Assembly: GCF_021026345.1 (NCBI RefSeq) | Contig: NZ_JAJNCZ010000001.1 | Coordinates: 868,001 to 932,000 of the forward strand | DNA: 64,000 bases | Origin: Rhizobium sp. GN54 | GTDB lineage: Bacteria; Pseudomonadota; Alphaproteobacteria; Rhizobiales; Rhizobiaceae | Direction: 5' to 3' | In this document: positions 37,839 through 46,257 of the stretch, one piece after another | How the letters are laid out: the number at the start of each line of letters is the position of its first letter | How positions within the stretch are numbered: the first letter of the stretch is position 1 | Notes under the pieces: model-generated | What the model was told of the DNA's origin: nothing | Database searches by the model: none | Seen by the model: the letters and a program-made list of their open reading frames with translations, nothing else | Program-made: the position numbers and the translations under genes

Positions 37839-38939
37839 ATGACCATCACCTCCGCGACCGAACGACAGCTCTTGAGCGACATCGACCGCGTCGACCGCAA
37901 CCGCCGGGCCGTGCGCCTGTGGCTTGGTATCGTCCTCCTGACGCTGTTTGCGCTCGTCCTCGTGGGCGGGGCGACGCGGCTGACCGGATCCGGCCTGTCG
38001 ATCACGGAATGGAAGCCGATCCACGGCGTCATCCCGCCGCTGACCGAGGCGGAGTGGCAGGAGGAGTTCGACCTCTACAAGCGCATCCCGCAATATTCGG
38101 AGCTCAACAGCGACATGACGGTGGAGAGCTTCAAGTCGATCTTCTGGTGGGAGTGGGCGCATCGGCTGCTCGCCCGTTCGATCGGCATCGTCTTCGCCCT
38201 GCCGCTCGTCTTCTTCTGGGTCACGGGCCGGATCGAACGCCGGCTGCGCTGGCCGCTGGTCGGCCTGCTGGCGCTGGGCGGCTTCCAGGGCTTCATCGGC
38301 TGGTGGATGGTGTCGTCGGGCCTGACGAAGCTCGTCTCGGTCAGCCAGTACCGGCTTGCCACCCATCTCGTCATCGCCTGTCTGATCTTCGCCGCCTGCG
38401 TCTGGATCATGCGCGGGCTGTCGCCGCACAGCGACGATCCGGCCCCGGCCGGCAATTCCAGGAGATGGGCGGCGGCGATCGCCTGCATGGCGATCTTCCA
38501 GATCTATCTCGGCGCACTGGTCGCCGGCCTCGACGCAGGGCTGACCTACAACACCTGGCCCCTGATGGACGGCGCCGTCGTGCCGGGCGGTCTCTTCGTC
38601 CAGCAGCCCTGGTGGATCAACCTGTTCGAGAACCCCAAGACGGTGCAGTTCCTGCACCGCTGCGGTGCCTATCTGCTCTTTGCCATGGCACTGGTGCACA
38701 TGATCGCCTCGCTGCGCGCAGCACCCGGGACCACCCACGCCCGCCGCACCGTGCTGCTCTTCATCCTCGTCTGTCTGCAGGCGCTGATCGGCATCCTGAC
38801 GCTGATCTGGCAGGTGCCGCTCGGCTGGGCGCTGGCGCACCAGGGCGGCGCCCTCGTCGTCCTCGGCTTCGCCATCGCCCACTGGCGCGGCTTCGTCGGG
38901 GAGTATCCGAAGCCGGTGGCGATCGAGGTGAGGGAGTAG
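37839..38939 (+). CDS. ctaA: Haem A synthase (COX15/CtaA type 2)
   Basis: Oxidises the C8 methyl of haem O to give haem A for cytochrome c oxidase. The 366 residues have eight membrane segments and the paired histidines: [42 protein letters not shown] and [31 protein letters not shown] near the start is the family signature. CAGGAGCAGCC precedes the ATG at 37839. Convergent with argC; the gap carries an inverted repeat and terminator. Confidence 0.95.
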   Translation: MTITSATERQLLSDIDRVDRNRRAVRLWLGIVLLTLFALVLVGGATRLTGSGLSITEWKPIHGVIPPLTEAEWQEEFDLYKRIPQYSELNSDMTVESFKSIFWWEWAHRLLARSIGIVFALPLVFFWVTGRIERRLRWPLVGLLALGGFQGFIGWWMVSSGLTKLVSVSQYRLATHLVIACLIFAACVWIMRGLSPHSDDPAPAGNSRRWAAAIACMAIFQIYLGALVAGLDAGLTYNTWPLMDGAVVPGGLFVQQPWWINLFENPKTVQFLHRCGAYLLFAMALVHMIASLRAAPGTTHARRTVLLFILVCLQALIGILTLIWQVPLGWALAHQGGALVVLGFAIAHWRGFVGEYPKPVAIEVRE

Positions 38940-38949
38940 GGGAGGCAGT

Positions 38950-39090
38950 AGGCAATAGCCAATAGGCAATAGGCAATAGGCAATAGGGGACTGGCCTCGC
39001 GACGAAAGCCTGGCCCGGACAATGAAAGGGCGCGTCCCGATTCCGGGAACGCGCCCTTCTGTACTGCCTATTGCCTATTGGCTATTGCCT
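38950..39090. repeat. Long inverted repeat built from CAATAGG heptamers
   Basis: Two perfect 26-base arms (38950-38975 and 39065-39090), 89 bases apart, made of tandem heptamers (AGGCAAT/AGCCAAT types); the left array continues to about 38985. The right arm contains the last codons and stop of argC. A second hairpin lies in the loop. The DNA could form a large cruciform, and the RNA a long stem. Confidence 0.85.
39026..39058. terminator. Hairpin between convergent ctaA and argC
   Basis: 13-base and 14-base arms (AAGGGCGCGTCCC and GGGAACGCGCCCTT) pair with one bulged base around GATTCC. It sits between the two convergent stops and inside the larger inverted repeat, and is probably bidirectional. 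Confidence 0.7.
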
Positions 39091-40014
39091 CAACATCAGA
39101 TCCATATTCTGCACCGCGGCTCCCGAGGCGCCCTTGCCGAGATTGTCGAGCAGGGCGACGAGGTTGACGTGGGGGGCGCCGGCGGTGCCGAAGACGAAGA
39201 GCTTCATCCGGTCGGTGTCGGCGAGTTCCACCGCGTTGACGCGGGGCAGCGCTGCGCTGTCCTTCAGGTCGACCACCTCGACGATGTCCTGGCCGGCATA
39301 GTGGTCTGCAAGGGCGGCGTGGATCGAGCCCAGCGAGGCGTTGTCGTTGAGGTCGGCCAGGTAGAGCGGCACCTGCACGATCATGCCCTGCGCGAACTTG
39401 CCGACCGAGGGCGAGAACAGCGGTGCGCGGGAGAGAAGCCCGTGCACCTGCATCTCCGGCACGTGCTTGTGCTTCAGCGGCAGGCCGTAGAGGAAGTGCG
39501 GAGCGTCGATAGGATCGGCATGGCCGGCATCCTCCATCTGCGCAATCAACTGCTTGCCGCCGCCGGTATAGCCGGAGACGGCGTTGACAGTGACCGGATA
39601 GTCCTCCGGCAGGAGGCCGGCGGCGCGCAAGGGGCGGATCAGGCCGATTGCACCAGTCGGATAGCAGCCGGGATTGGCGACGTGGCGGGCCGAGGCGATC
39701 TTCTTCGCCTGCGCCCCGTCCATCTCGGCAAAGCCGTAGGCCCAATTCGGATCGATCCGATGGGCGGTCGAGGTGTCGATGATGCGCACGGAATTGTTGC
39801 CGGCGACCATGGCGACCGCTTCCTTCGCCGCATCGTCGGGCAGGCAGAGAATGGCGATGTCGGCGGCGTTCAGCAGATCCTCGCGCATCGTGTTGTTGCG
39901 CCGCTCGGCCTCGGGAATCGACAGGAGCTCGACATCGGCGCGCCCGGCCATGCGCGTCCGGATCTGCAGGCCCGTCGTGCCGTGTTCGCCATCGATGAAG
40001 ATCTTCGGTTTCAT
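39082..40014 (-). CDS. argC: N-acetyl-gamma-glutamyl-phosphate reductase (short type)
   Basis: Third step of arginine synthesis: NADPH-dependent reduction of N-acetylglutamyl phosphate. At 310 residues it is the short type 2 form. The nucleotide-binding start is [19 protein letters not shown], the catalytic cysteine is in [15 protein letters not shown], and [13 protein letters not shown] and HKHVPEMQ follow. The last codons (Met-Leu-Arg-Gln) and TAG lie inside the right arm of the heptamer inverted repeat, so the C-terminal end was shaped by the repeat. In rhizobia this gene usually lies downstream of rpsI, as here, though genes intervene. Confidence 0.95.
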   Translation of the reverse strand: MKPKIFIDGEHGTTGLQIRTRMAGRADVELLSIPEAERRNNTMREDLLNAADIAILCLPDDAAKEAVAMVAGNNSVRIIDTSTAHRIDPNWAYGFAEMDGAQAKKIASARHVANPGCYPTGAIGLIRPLRAAGLLPEDYPVTVNAVSGYTGGGKQLIAQMEDAGHADPIDAPHFLYGLPLKHKHVPEMQVHGLLSRAPLFSPSVGKFAQGMIVQVPLYLADLNDNASLGSIHAALADHYAGQDIVEVVDLKDSAALPRVNAVELADTDRMKLFVFGTAGAPHVNLVALLDNLGKGASGAAVQNMDLMLRQ

Positions 40015-40162
40015 GGGACTGCCTTTCGCTCTGCCGGACGCCGGTCGCGGCCGGCGCGCTGCGTCGCGCAGGGCCGGACGGTCTGTGGCTGCCTATAGCG
40101 CCTCGGCATGACGCTTTCAATGCAAAGCGTGGGGCGGGCCGGAGCAGAGGGTTGGAGGCTGG

Positions 40163-40322
40163 GCACGTTCCCTTTCCCCGCCTGCGGGGAGAGGGGTAGG
40201 GTGAGGGGCAAAGGGGAGAGGGTCAGGGTGAGGGGCAAAGCTCCGGCCGGCTACGGGCACACTCAGGCAACTGCCCCTCATCCGCCCTTCGGGCAACTTC
40301 TCCCCGCAGGCGGGGAGAAGGA
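40163..40322. repeat. Composite REP-like repeat, copy A
   Basis: Starts GCACGTTCCCTTTCCCCG and ends GGCGGGGAGAAGGA. Left and right thirds are inverted copies of the common rhizobial CTCCCCGCCTGCGGGGAG and CTTCTCCCCGCAGGCGGGGA palindromes. Copy A has a 27-base internal duplication of the GGTGAGGGGCAAAG unit that copy B lacks. It lies in the 552-base gap between argC and the ureohydrolase gene, which holds no gene. Confidence 0.85.
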
Positions 40323-40415
40323 CGGGTGCCGTGGCCGTATCGCCGGATAATCAAGGCCGTTCAGGCCGGGGACAAGGCCGGCACAGGTTCGAACCGGGGG
40401 CAAGGCCGGCTTGAG

Positions 40416-40548
40416 GCACGTTCCCTCTCCCCGCCTGCGGGGAGAGGGTTAGGGTGAGGGGCAAAGCTTCAGACGGCTACGGGCACACTCAGGCAACTGC
40501 CCCTCATCCGCCCTTCGGGCACCTTCTCCCCGCAGGCGGGGAGAAGGA
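40416..40548. repeat. Composite REP-like repeat, copy B
   Basis: Same element as copy A in direct orientation, 133 bases, about 95 bases further on, with only scattered differences (for example ACCTTC for AACTTC). The spacer between copies is rich in AAGGCCGG/CAAGGCCGG words. Confidence 0.85.
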
Positions 40549-40566
40549 CAGGGGCTGCGCGGCAGG

Positions 40567-41520
40567 CTAGCGTCGTTCCGCCAGCCAGCCGGCGCGCAGG
40601 CCCAGCATGTACATGGCGATGGTCGAGGCGGCGATGGCGGTGATGTCGGCGTGGTCGTAGGCGGGCGCCACCTCGACGACGTCTGCGCCCTTGATGTGCA
40701 GCGCGCCGAGATGGCGCAGGACCGAGAGGATCTTGGCGCTCGACGGTCCCCCGGACACCGGCGTGCCGGTGCCGGGCGCATAGGCCGGGTCGAGGCAGTC
40801 GATGTCAAAGGTCAGGTAGCACGGCCGGTCGCCGACATGGCGGACGATCGTATCGGCAATCGCGGACGCGGGCATGTCCTCCACCTCGTAACCATAGAGG
40901 ATGCGGATGCCGCAATCCTCCGGCGCATGGGTGCGGATGCCGACCTGGATCGAGGTATCCGGGTCGATGACGCCGTCCCTGACCGCGCGCGCCACGAAGG
41001 AGCCGTGGTCGATGCGGCCCTTCTCGTCCGGCCAGGTGTCCTGGTGGGCGTCGAACTGCACGAGCGACAACGGCCCGTGGATTGCCGCATGCGCCTTCAG
41101 CACCGGCCAGGTGACGAAATGGTCGCCGCCGAGCGTGAGCAGGAAAGCGCCGGATTTGAGGATCTTCGCGGCCTCGCGCTCGATCGTAGCCGGCGTCTTC
41201 TGGTGGTTCCCGTAGTCCAGCAGGCAGTCGCCGTAGTCGATCACCGCCATGTTTTCGAACAGGTCCTGCTCGAAGGGATATTGCGGATCGTTGTCCATGA
41301 TCGCCGACGCCCGGCGGATCGCCTGCGGCCCGAAGCGCGCGCCCGGACGGTTGGAGGTGGCGGCGTCAAAGGGAATGCCCCAGACGACTGCGTCGACGTC
41401 CTTCAGGTTCTTGGTGTAGCGCCGGCGCATGAAGGAGAGGATGCCCGCATGGGTCGGGTCCGAGGCCGCAGCCTTCAGCGATTTCGCCGTGATCGCGTGA
41501 TCGATCGTCCTGTTTGCCAT
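40567..41520 (-). CDS. speB: Agmatinase-type ureohydrolase
   Basis: Manganese ureohydrolase (agmatinase, guanidino-acid hydrolase or arginase group), releasing urea from a guanidino compound. The 317 residues have all three metal motifs: LTLGGDHFVTWP, QFDAHQDTW and TFDIDCLDPAYAPGTGTP. The N-terminal region (GIPFDAATSNRPGARFGPQA) fits the agmatinase side. The substrate cannot be fixed by eye, so the symbol is provisional. AAGGAGG precedes the ATG at 41520. It stands alone between repeats and phhA. Confidence 0.85.
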   Translation of the reverse strand: MANRTIDHAITAKSLKAAASDPTHAGILSFMRRRYTKNLKDVDAVVWGIPFDAATSNRPGARFGPQAIRRASAIMDNDPQYPFEQDLFENMAVIDYGDCLLDYGNHQKTPATIEREAAKILKSGAFLLTLGGDHFVTWPVLKAHAAIHGPLSLVQFDAHQDTWPDEKGRIDHGSFVARAVRDGVIDPDTSIQVGIRTHAPEDCGIRILYGYEVEDMPASAIADTIVRHVGDRPCYLTFDIDCLDPAYAPGTGTPVSGGPSSAKILSVLRHLGALHIKGADVVEVAPAYDHADITAIAASTIAMYMLGLRAGWLAERR

Positions 41521-41612
41521 CCGCCGTCCTCCTTGGATCGCAGGACGTTGGCCAATCGGCGCCGGGAAGACAAGGGGGCGCGGTGGCAATTTCCACCGCG
41601 CGTTTCACCCGT

Positions 41613-42404
41613 TCACGACGCCTTGGCGGCGAAGGCGGGCGGGAAATCGCCGAGCACCCTGGCCTCGCGGATGGCCGCGCCGATGTCCTGGTCGTTGATG
41701 GCGTCGAGGTCGGCGAAGCTGTCGATCACGTAATAGATCGGCTGGACGATGTCGATCCGGTAGGGCGTGCGCAGCACCGTCATCAGGTCGAACGGGCGGA
41801 ATTCGCAGGCTTTCTCCACCATCGCCGCCCGCGTCTCGTTCGGGGAGGAGACGATGCCGGCGCCGTAGCAGCGGCGACCCTTCTCCGTGTTGATCAGCCC
41901 GAACTCGACGGTGAACCAGAAGATGCGGAACAGGTGCCAGGAGTAATCCTTGCCGAGGGCGACGGCGTTTTCGCCGAAGCGGCGGACGAAACGCGCATAG
42001 GCGGCGTTGGTCAGCAGCGGGCAATGGCCGAAGACCTCGTGGAAGATATCCGGCTCCTCGATATAGTCGATATGTTCGCGCCGGCGGATGAAAGTGGCGA
42101 GCGGAAACTTGCCCTCCGACAGGAGCTGGAAGAATTTCGACGGCGCGATCAGCGCCGGCACGCCCTCGACGCCGAAACCGGTCGCCCGCTTCAGCCGCTG
42201 ATCGACGTCGCGCAACTGCGGCACGCGCGGCGCGTCGAGGCCGAGGGTCTTCACGCCGGCGAGATATTCGTCGCAGGCCTTGTCGGCAAGAAGCGCGATC
42301 TGGCGGGCGTAGAGCTCGCTCCAAATCGCATCCTCCTCCGCGGTGTAGGGGTAGGTGCCGTTATCGTCGGGCAGTTTCGCTGTGTATGTGCTTTCCTTCG
42401 GCAT
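41613..42404 (-). CDS. phhA: Phenylalanine 4-monooxygenase
   Basis: Iron- and pterin-dependent hydroxylation of phenylalanine to tyrosine. The 263 residues have the iron ligands HEVFGHCPLL (two histidines) and the glutamate in IFWFTVEFGLI; pterin-site region FQLLSEGKFPLATFIRRREH. Length is normal for the bacterial single-domain enzyme. GGGAGGCGAGG lies directly before the ATG. Divergent from an Lrp-type gene 134 bases away, a common pairing in which the Lrp protein controls phhA (inference). Confidence 0.95.
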   Translation of the reverse strand: MPKESTYTAKLPDDNGTYPYTAEEDAIWSELYARQIALLADKACDEYLAGVKTLGLDAPRVPQLRDVDQRLKRATGFGVEGVPALIAPSKFFQLLSEGKFPLATFIRRREHIDYIEEPDIFHEVFGHCPLLTNAAYARFVRRFGENAVALGKDYSWHLFRIFWFTVEFGLINTEKGRRCYGAGIVSSPNETRAAMVEKACEFRPFDLMTVLRTPYRIDIVQPIYYVIDSFADLDAINDQDIGAAIREARVLGDFPPAFAAKAS

Positions 42405-42537
42405 CCTCGCCTCCCATCGCTGCGGACCAGGTCCGCATCCTCTTCGGAAAATTGTAGGCGAAGTCGGCGGATAGACTTTTCAATCTGGCGGCCGGATACT
42501 GCGATGCTGAATGAAAATCGCGGGGAGGGCGATATTC

Positions 42538-42999
42538 ATGAAAGAAATTGATCAGTCCGGCCTGCGGCTTCTCCGTCTGCTGCAGCAGGATTGCAGCCTG
42601 GCGCTCGCCGACCTCGCCGAGCGCGCGGGCATGTCGCAGAGCACCGCCTGGCGCAAGGTGCAGGACCTGGAGGCGGCGGGCGTGATCCGCAGGCGGGTGG
42701 CGCTGCTCGACGCGCGCCGGCTCGACCTCAAGCTCTGCGTCATCGCCCATGTGACGCTCGACGACCACCACGAGGAGGCGATCGAATCCTTCTCCGCCGT
42801 CGTCAGGACCCATCCCGAGATCATGGAGTGCTACGCGCTCTCCGGCGCCTTCGACTACATGCTGAAGATCCGCGCCGCAGACGTGGAAAGCTACGAGGCC
42901 TTCATGACCCGTCACCTCTTGCGCAACCCGCATGTCCGCAACGTCGTTTCATCTTTCGTATTGCGCGAGATGAAGGCCTCGACGGAATTGCCGATCTGA
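42538..42999 (+). CDS. Lrp/AsnC-family transcriptional regulator
   Basis: A 153-residue Lrp/AsnC protein. The HTH is at the N-terminus (LLQQDCSLALADLAERAGMS then STAWRKVQDLEAAGVI), followed by the RAM ligand-binding domain (IMECYALSGAFDYMLKIRAA). The start at 42538 (MKEIDQSGLRLL) has GGGAGG 13 bases upstream. Its position divergent from phhA suggests it senses phenylalanine or tyrosine and regulates that gene. The shared 134-base region is AT-rich around 42450-42480 (GGAAAATTG, CTTTTCAATC), a plausible binding zone. Confidence 0.9.
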   Translation: MKEIDQSGLRLLRLLQQDCSLALADLAERAGMSQSTAWRKVQDLEAAGVIRRRVALLDARRLDLKLCVIAHVTLDDHHEEAIESFSAVVRTHPEIMECYALSGAFDYMLKIRAADVESYEAFMTRHLLRNPHVRNVVSSFVLREMKASTELPI

Positions 43000-43069
43000 G
43001 GCGGTTTTTGGGTGCATGGTGGGCGAGGGCACGACGTGTGCCGATGTCGGCTCGTATGAGGATTCCCTC

Positions 43070-43124
43070 GCGCCGCGGACGCGGCGCTGCTGGATGCCGG
43101 CCCCGATGTAAAGTCCGGCATGAC
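43070..43124. repeat. Partial copy of the 110-bp intergenic repeat
   Basis: GCGCCGCGGACGCGGCGCTG followed by GATGCCGG...GTCCGGCATGAC matches the 3' half of the elements at 11851-11960 and 62847-62956. It lies in the 446-base gap between the lrp gene and rpsI. Confidence 0.6.
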
Positions 43125-43224
43125 GGCAGGGGGGATGCGAGCGGGCGGTCTCCGCTCGCGCAGGGGAAAATTGTGGGCACGGTTGTCGCTGGCGGCTGGC
43201 CGCCGAGGTGCCCCCATGCTCGAC

Positions 43225-43339
43225 GTCATCCTCGGGCTTGTCCCGAGGATCTGGTGCGTTAAAGATATCAATCAGTTGATGGGAATGTTGGCGCAGGATG
43301 GCGGCGTGGTCGGATCCTCGGGACGAGCCCGAGGATGAC
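43225..43339. repeat. Inverted repeat of ATCCTCGGG palindromes
   Basis: 27-base arms (43225-43251 and 43313-43339) are reverse complements with one mismatch; each arm is itself a near-palindrome (CCTCGGGCTTGTCCCGAGG). The 61-base loop (GTTAAAGATATCAATCAG...) is AT-rich. It resembles a small palindromic mobile repeat; no coding capacity. Confidence 0.75.
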
Positions 43340-43390
43340 GACACTGCGCGCGTATCGCGACGCGAAGCCTCCAAAAACAAACCCCATAAC

Positions 43391-43418
43391 GAGAAAGGCC
43401 GGGACGAGCCCGGCTTTT
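43391..43418 (-). terminator. Terminator of the rplM-rpsI operon
   Basis: On the minus strand GCCGGG-CTCGT-CCCGGC is followed by CTTTCTC, 28 bases after the rpsI stop. A clear short hairpin with a modest T-tail. Confidence 0.75.
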
Positions 43419-43445
43419 CCGATAGATGCGAAGTTCGTAGAGCGA

Positions 43446-43922
43446 TCAGCGCTTGGAGAACTGGAACGAACGGCGGGCCTTGGCCTTGCCGTACTTCTTG
43501 CGTTCGACGACGCGCGAGTCGCGGGTCAGGAAGCCGCCCTTCTTCAGGACCGGGCGCAGGCCCGGCTCGAAGTAGGTGAGCGCCTTGGACAGGCCGTGAC
43601 GGACCGCACCGGCCTGGCCGGAGAGGCCGCCGCCAGCAACGGTGGCGTCGATGTCGAACTGGCCTTCGCGGGCGGCTGCGACGATCGGCTGCTGCAGGAT
43701 CATCTGCAGGACCGGACGGGCGAAGTAGGCCTCGAAGGACTTGCCGTTGACGGTGATCTTGCCGGAGCCGGGCTTGACCCAGACGCGTGCGACGGCGTCC
43801 TTGCGCTTGCCGGTGGCATAGGAGCGGCCCTGGGCGTCAACCTTCTTGACGTGAACCGGGGCGGAGGAAGCCGTTTCGGCCGCAGCCGTGCCGAGGTCCT
43901 TCAGGGAAGAGAGGTCAGCCAT
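43446..43922 (-). CDS. rpsI: 30S ribosomal protein S9
   Basis: Small-subunit protein near the P-site tRNA. The 158 residues carry an alanine-rich N-terminal extension typical of alphaproteobacteria, then [20 protein letters not shown] and the basic C-terminal tail [20 protein letters not shown], whose last arginine contacts tRNA. It starts 2 bases after the rplM stop in the standard rplM-rpsI operon. Confidence 0.98.
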   Translation of the reverse strand: MADLSSLKDLGTAAAETASSAPVHVKKVDAQGRSYATGKRKDAVARVWVKPGSGKITVNGKSFEAYFARPVLQMILQQPIVAAAREGQFDIDATVAGGGLSGQAGAVRHGLSKALTYFEPGLRPVLKKGGFLTRDSRVVERKKYGKAKARRSFQFSKR

Positions 43923-43924
43923 AC

Positions 43925-44389
43925 TCAGGCGCTCCTTACGTTCTTGCTGTTCAGCTTGGCGACGTCGAGGACGGCCGGCTGCTGTGCTTCGTGCGGATGG
44001 TTCGAACCGGCATAGACGCGCAGGTTCTTCATCTGGCGACGGCCGAGGGGGCCACGCGGGATCATGCGTTCGACGGCCTTCTCGAGAACGCGCTCCGGGA
44101 AGCGGCCTTCGATGATCTGGCGCGCGGTGCGCTCCTTGATGCCGCCGGGATAGCCGGTGTGCCAGTAGTACGTCTTGTCGGAGTACTTCTTGCCGGTCAG
44201 GACGACCTTCTCCGCGTTGATGACGATGACGTTGTCGCCGTCGTCGACATGGGGGGTGTAGGTGGCCTTATGCTTGCCGCGCAGGTGGTTTGCGATGATG
44301 GTGGCGAGGCGACCGACAACGAGCCCTTCGGCGTCGATGAGGATCCACTTCTTTTCCACCTCGGCGGGCTTCTGTGAGAAGGTTGCCAT
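43925..44389 (-). CDS. rplM: 50S ribosomal protein L13
   Basis: Early-assembling large-subunit protein. The 154 residues contain [40 protein letters not shown], the signature HTGYPGGIK and [20 protein letters not shown]. First gene of the rplM-rpsI operon; a good sigma-70-type promoter lies about 120-150 bases upstream (44512-44540). Confidence 0.98.
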   Translation of the reverse strand: MATFSQKPAEVEKKWILIDAEGLVVGRLATIIANHLRGKHKATYTPHVDDGDNVIVINAEKVVLTGKKYSDKTYYWHTGYPGGIKERTARQIIEGRFPERVLEKAVERMIPRGPLGRRQMKNLRVYAGSNHPHEAQQPAVLDVAKLNSKNVRSA

Positions 44390-44511
44390 GGTAAAGCTCT
44401 TTTCGTTTGGGACCCGAGGCGCGAACGCCCGGGCGTTTCTTGTTGCTTGGTCGGCAGGCGCAGGGCCGTGCCAAAACGAAAGCGTCCCGAAGGGACCGCG
44501 ATCTGCGGCGG

Positions 44512-44540
44512 CTTATAGGCGAAGCGCATCCGGGCGTCAA
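44512..44540 (-). promoter_or_regulatory. Sigma-70-type promoter of rplM-rpsI
   Basis: On the minus strand TTGACG (44540-44535), a 17-base spacer and TATAAG (44517-44512): close to consensus and with ideal spacing. The leader to the rplM ATG would be about 115 bases, long enough for autoregulation by L13. Confidence 0.75.
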
Positions 44541-44617
44541 GCGAGGCTGTTTTGATGGCGGCGATAAAGATATATTAAAATCAATTACTTAGTATTGTGG
44601 TGCCTCAATACCACAAA

Positions 44618-45055
44618 TTATCTCGGTGGAATCGAATAGGTCGCGGTCGCGTGCGCCACCAGTTCGCCCTCCGTTCCGGCCGAGATTGCGGCCTCGATCA
44701 CCGCCAGCCGCTTGCCGAGTTTCAACAACCGGCAGTCGCAGGCGAGCGGCCCCGGCTCCGGCTTGCGCAGGAAATTGATGTTCAGATTGGTGGTCACCGC
44801 CAGCGCCACCGGCCCGATATGGGCGAGCACCGCGCAATAGGCGGTGACGTCGGCAAGCGCGAACATCGTCGGCCCGGAGACGGTGCCGCCTGGGCGCAGG
44901 TGCTTTTGCGAAGGAGAGAGCCGCATCGCGACGGTGCCGGGGCCGACGGCGGTCACCTCGAACAGCTTGCCGTCGGTGTGGATCTCCGGAAAGTCCGTCT
45001 CCAGGAAGCGGTTGAGGTCCTCGACCGTCATGACCGGGGTGAAGTGCGTCGCCAT
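44618..45055 (-). CDS. PaaI-family hotdog thioesterase
   Basis: A 145-residue hotdog-fold acyl-CoA thioesterase. Pattern: SPSQKHLRPGGTVSGPTMFA (with the helix residue ALADVTAYCAVL next) and TTNLNINFLRKPEPGPLACD, ending ATATYSIPPR. The usual PaaI HN..G..HGG motif is replaced by HLRPGGTVSGPTMF, so the exact catalytic residues are uncertain. AGGACGACGAGAGG precedes the ATG. Divergent from the enoyl-CoA-hydratase-like gene 109 bases away; both act on acyl-CoA, so a shared role in CoA-ester clean-up is plausible (inference). Confidence 0.85.
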   Translation of the reverse strand: MATHFTPVMTVEDLNRFLETDFPEIHTDGKLFEVTAVGPGTVAMRLSPSQKHLRPGGTVSGPTMFALADVTAYCAVLAHIGPVALAVTTNLNINFLRKPEPGPLACDCRLLKLGKRLAVIEAAISAGTEGELVAHATATYSIPPR

Positions 45056-45164
45056 CCTCTCGTCGTCCTTTCGTTTCGGCCGTGATGGGGCGAGCCCGCC
45101 CTTGAAAGCCGCCTGCGGCACGTCTACCACGGGAGCAGGAACGACGAACAGGGAGAATGCCGCC

Positions 45165-45986
45165 ATGGCTGACGTGGTCCATTTGCACAAGGGGGAGGCG
45201 GGAGGCCTGGTGCTGAAGGAGCGCAACGACGCGGTCCTGCGGCTGACGCTCAACAACCCGCCGGCGAACGTGCTTTCGATCGCCCTGATGGAGGCGCTGT
45301 CGGCAGCCCTCGACGAGGCCGCGGCCGACGAGACGGTGCGCGTCGTGGTCCTGGCCTCGGGCGGCAACCTCTATTCCGCCGGCCACGACCTGAAGGAGAT
45401 GACGGCGCACCGCAGCGACCCCGATGGCGGCCGCGCCTTCTACGACAAGACCCTGCGTATGGCCGCCGACCTGATGCTGAAGATCGCCGGACTGCCGCAG
45501 CCCGTACTCGCCGAGATCGACGGGCTCGCGACGGCGGCCGGCTGCCAGATCGTCGCGACCGCGGACCTTGCGATCTGCACCGATACCTCCGCCTTCTGCA
45601 CGCCGGGCGTCAATATCGGCCTCTTCTGCTCCACGCCGATGGTGGCGGTGACGCGGGCCGCCCATCCCAAGCAGGCGATGGAGATGCTGCTCACCGGCGA
45701 GACGATCGACGCCTCCACCGCCAAGGACTTCGGCCTCGTCAACCGCATCGTGCCCAAGCAGTACCTGCGCCAGGTGGTCGACAAGTATTGCGCCGTCATC
45801 GCCTCGAAGTCGCCGCAGGCGCTGCGGATCGGCAAGGCCGCCTACCGCGCCCAGGCCGGCCTGCCGCTGCCGGAAGCCTATGACAAGGCCGTTTCGATCA
45901 TGATCGACAACATGCTGGTGGACGACGCCAAGGAAGGCATCGGCGCTTTTCTGGACAAGCGGATGCCGGAGTGGAAGGGGGAATGA
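45165..45986 (+). CDS. Enoyl-CoA hydratase/isomerase family protein, ECHDC3-like
   Basis: A 273-residue crotonase-fold protein. The CoA-binding and oxyanion-hole regions are visible (LRLTLNNPPANVLSIALMEA, SAGHDLKEM, GLATAAGCQIVATADLAICT). The stretch CTPGVNIGLFCSTPMVAVTR closely recalls the ECHDC3 subgroup, whose members lack the usual pair of catalytic glutamates; I see none at the expected places here either, so true hydratase activity is doubtful. GGGAGAATGCCGCC lies before the ATG at 45165. Its stop is 2 bases from the stop of the convergent toxin gene. Confidence 0.87.
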   Translation: MADVVHLHKGEAGGLVLKERNDAVLRLTLNNPPANVLSIALMEALSAALDEAAADETVRVVVLASGGNLYSAGHDLKEMTAHRSDPDGGRAFYDKTLRMAADLMLKIAGLPQPVLAEIDGLATAAGCQIVATADLAICTDTSAFCTPGVNIGLFCSTPMVAVTRAAHPKQAMEMLLTGETIDASTAKDFGLVNRIVPKQYLRQVVDKYCAVIASKSPQALRIGKAAYRAQAGLPLPEAYDKAVSIMIDNMLVDDAKEGIGAFLDKRMPEWKGE

Positions 45987-45987
45987 G

Positions 45988-46257
45988 TTATTCGTAGTGA
46001 TAGCGGCAGGCGGCGATTTCGAGTTGCTGCGTCTCACCTGTACCGGTGAGACGATAGACCAGCCGGTGTTCCTGCGTGATGCGGCGTGACCAGAAGCCCT
46101 TCAGTTCGCCCCGGAGCGGTTCCGGCTTGCCGAGGCCGGAAAAGGGTGTGCGCTGGCAGTCCCGTATCAGGGCGAGAAGCTTTGCGAGCGTCTTCCGGTC
46201 GCCTTCGACCCAGTAGGTGAAGTCGTCCCAGGCTTGCGACGAGAAGGTCAGCTTCAC
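45988..46257 (-). CDS. yoeB: YoeB-type toxin (RelE superfamily mRNA interferase)
   Basis: An 89-residue ribosome-dependent mRNA-cleaving toxin. The family pattern is complete: FSSQAWDDFTYWVEGDRKTL, GKPEPLRGELKGFWSRRITQ, EHRLVY, and the C-terminal CRYHYE with the catalytic His-Tyr pair. The glutamate of GEL and the arginine of SRRI match the known active-site residues. Its ATG overlaps the stop of the antitoxin gene (ATGA), the normal arrangement. Nothing looks broken, so the toxin is probably active. Confidence 0.94.
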   Translation of the reverse strand: MKLTFSSQAWDDFTYWVEGDRKTLAKLLALIRDCQRTPFSGLGKPEPLRGELKGFWSRRITQEHRLVYRLTGTGETQQLEIAACRYHYE

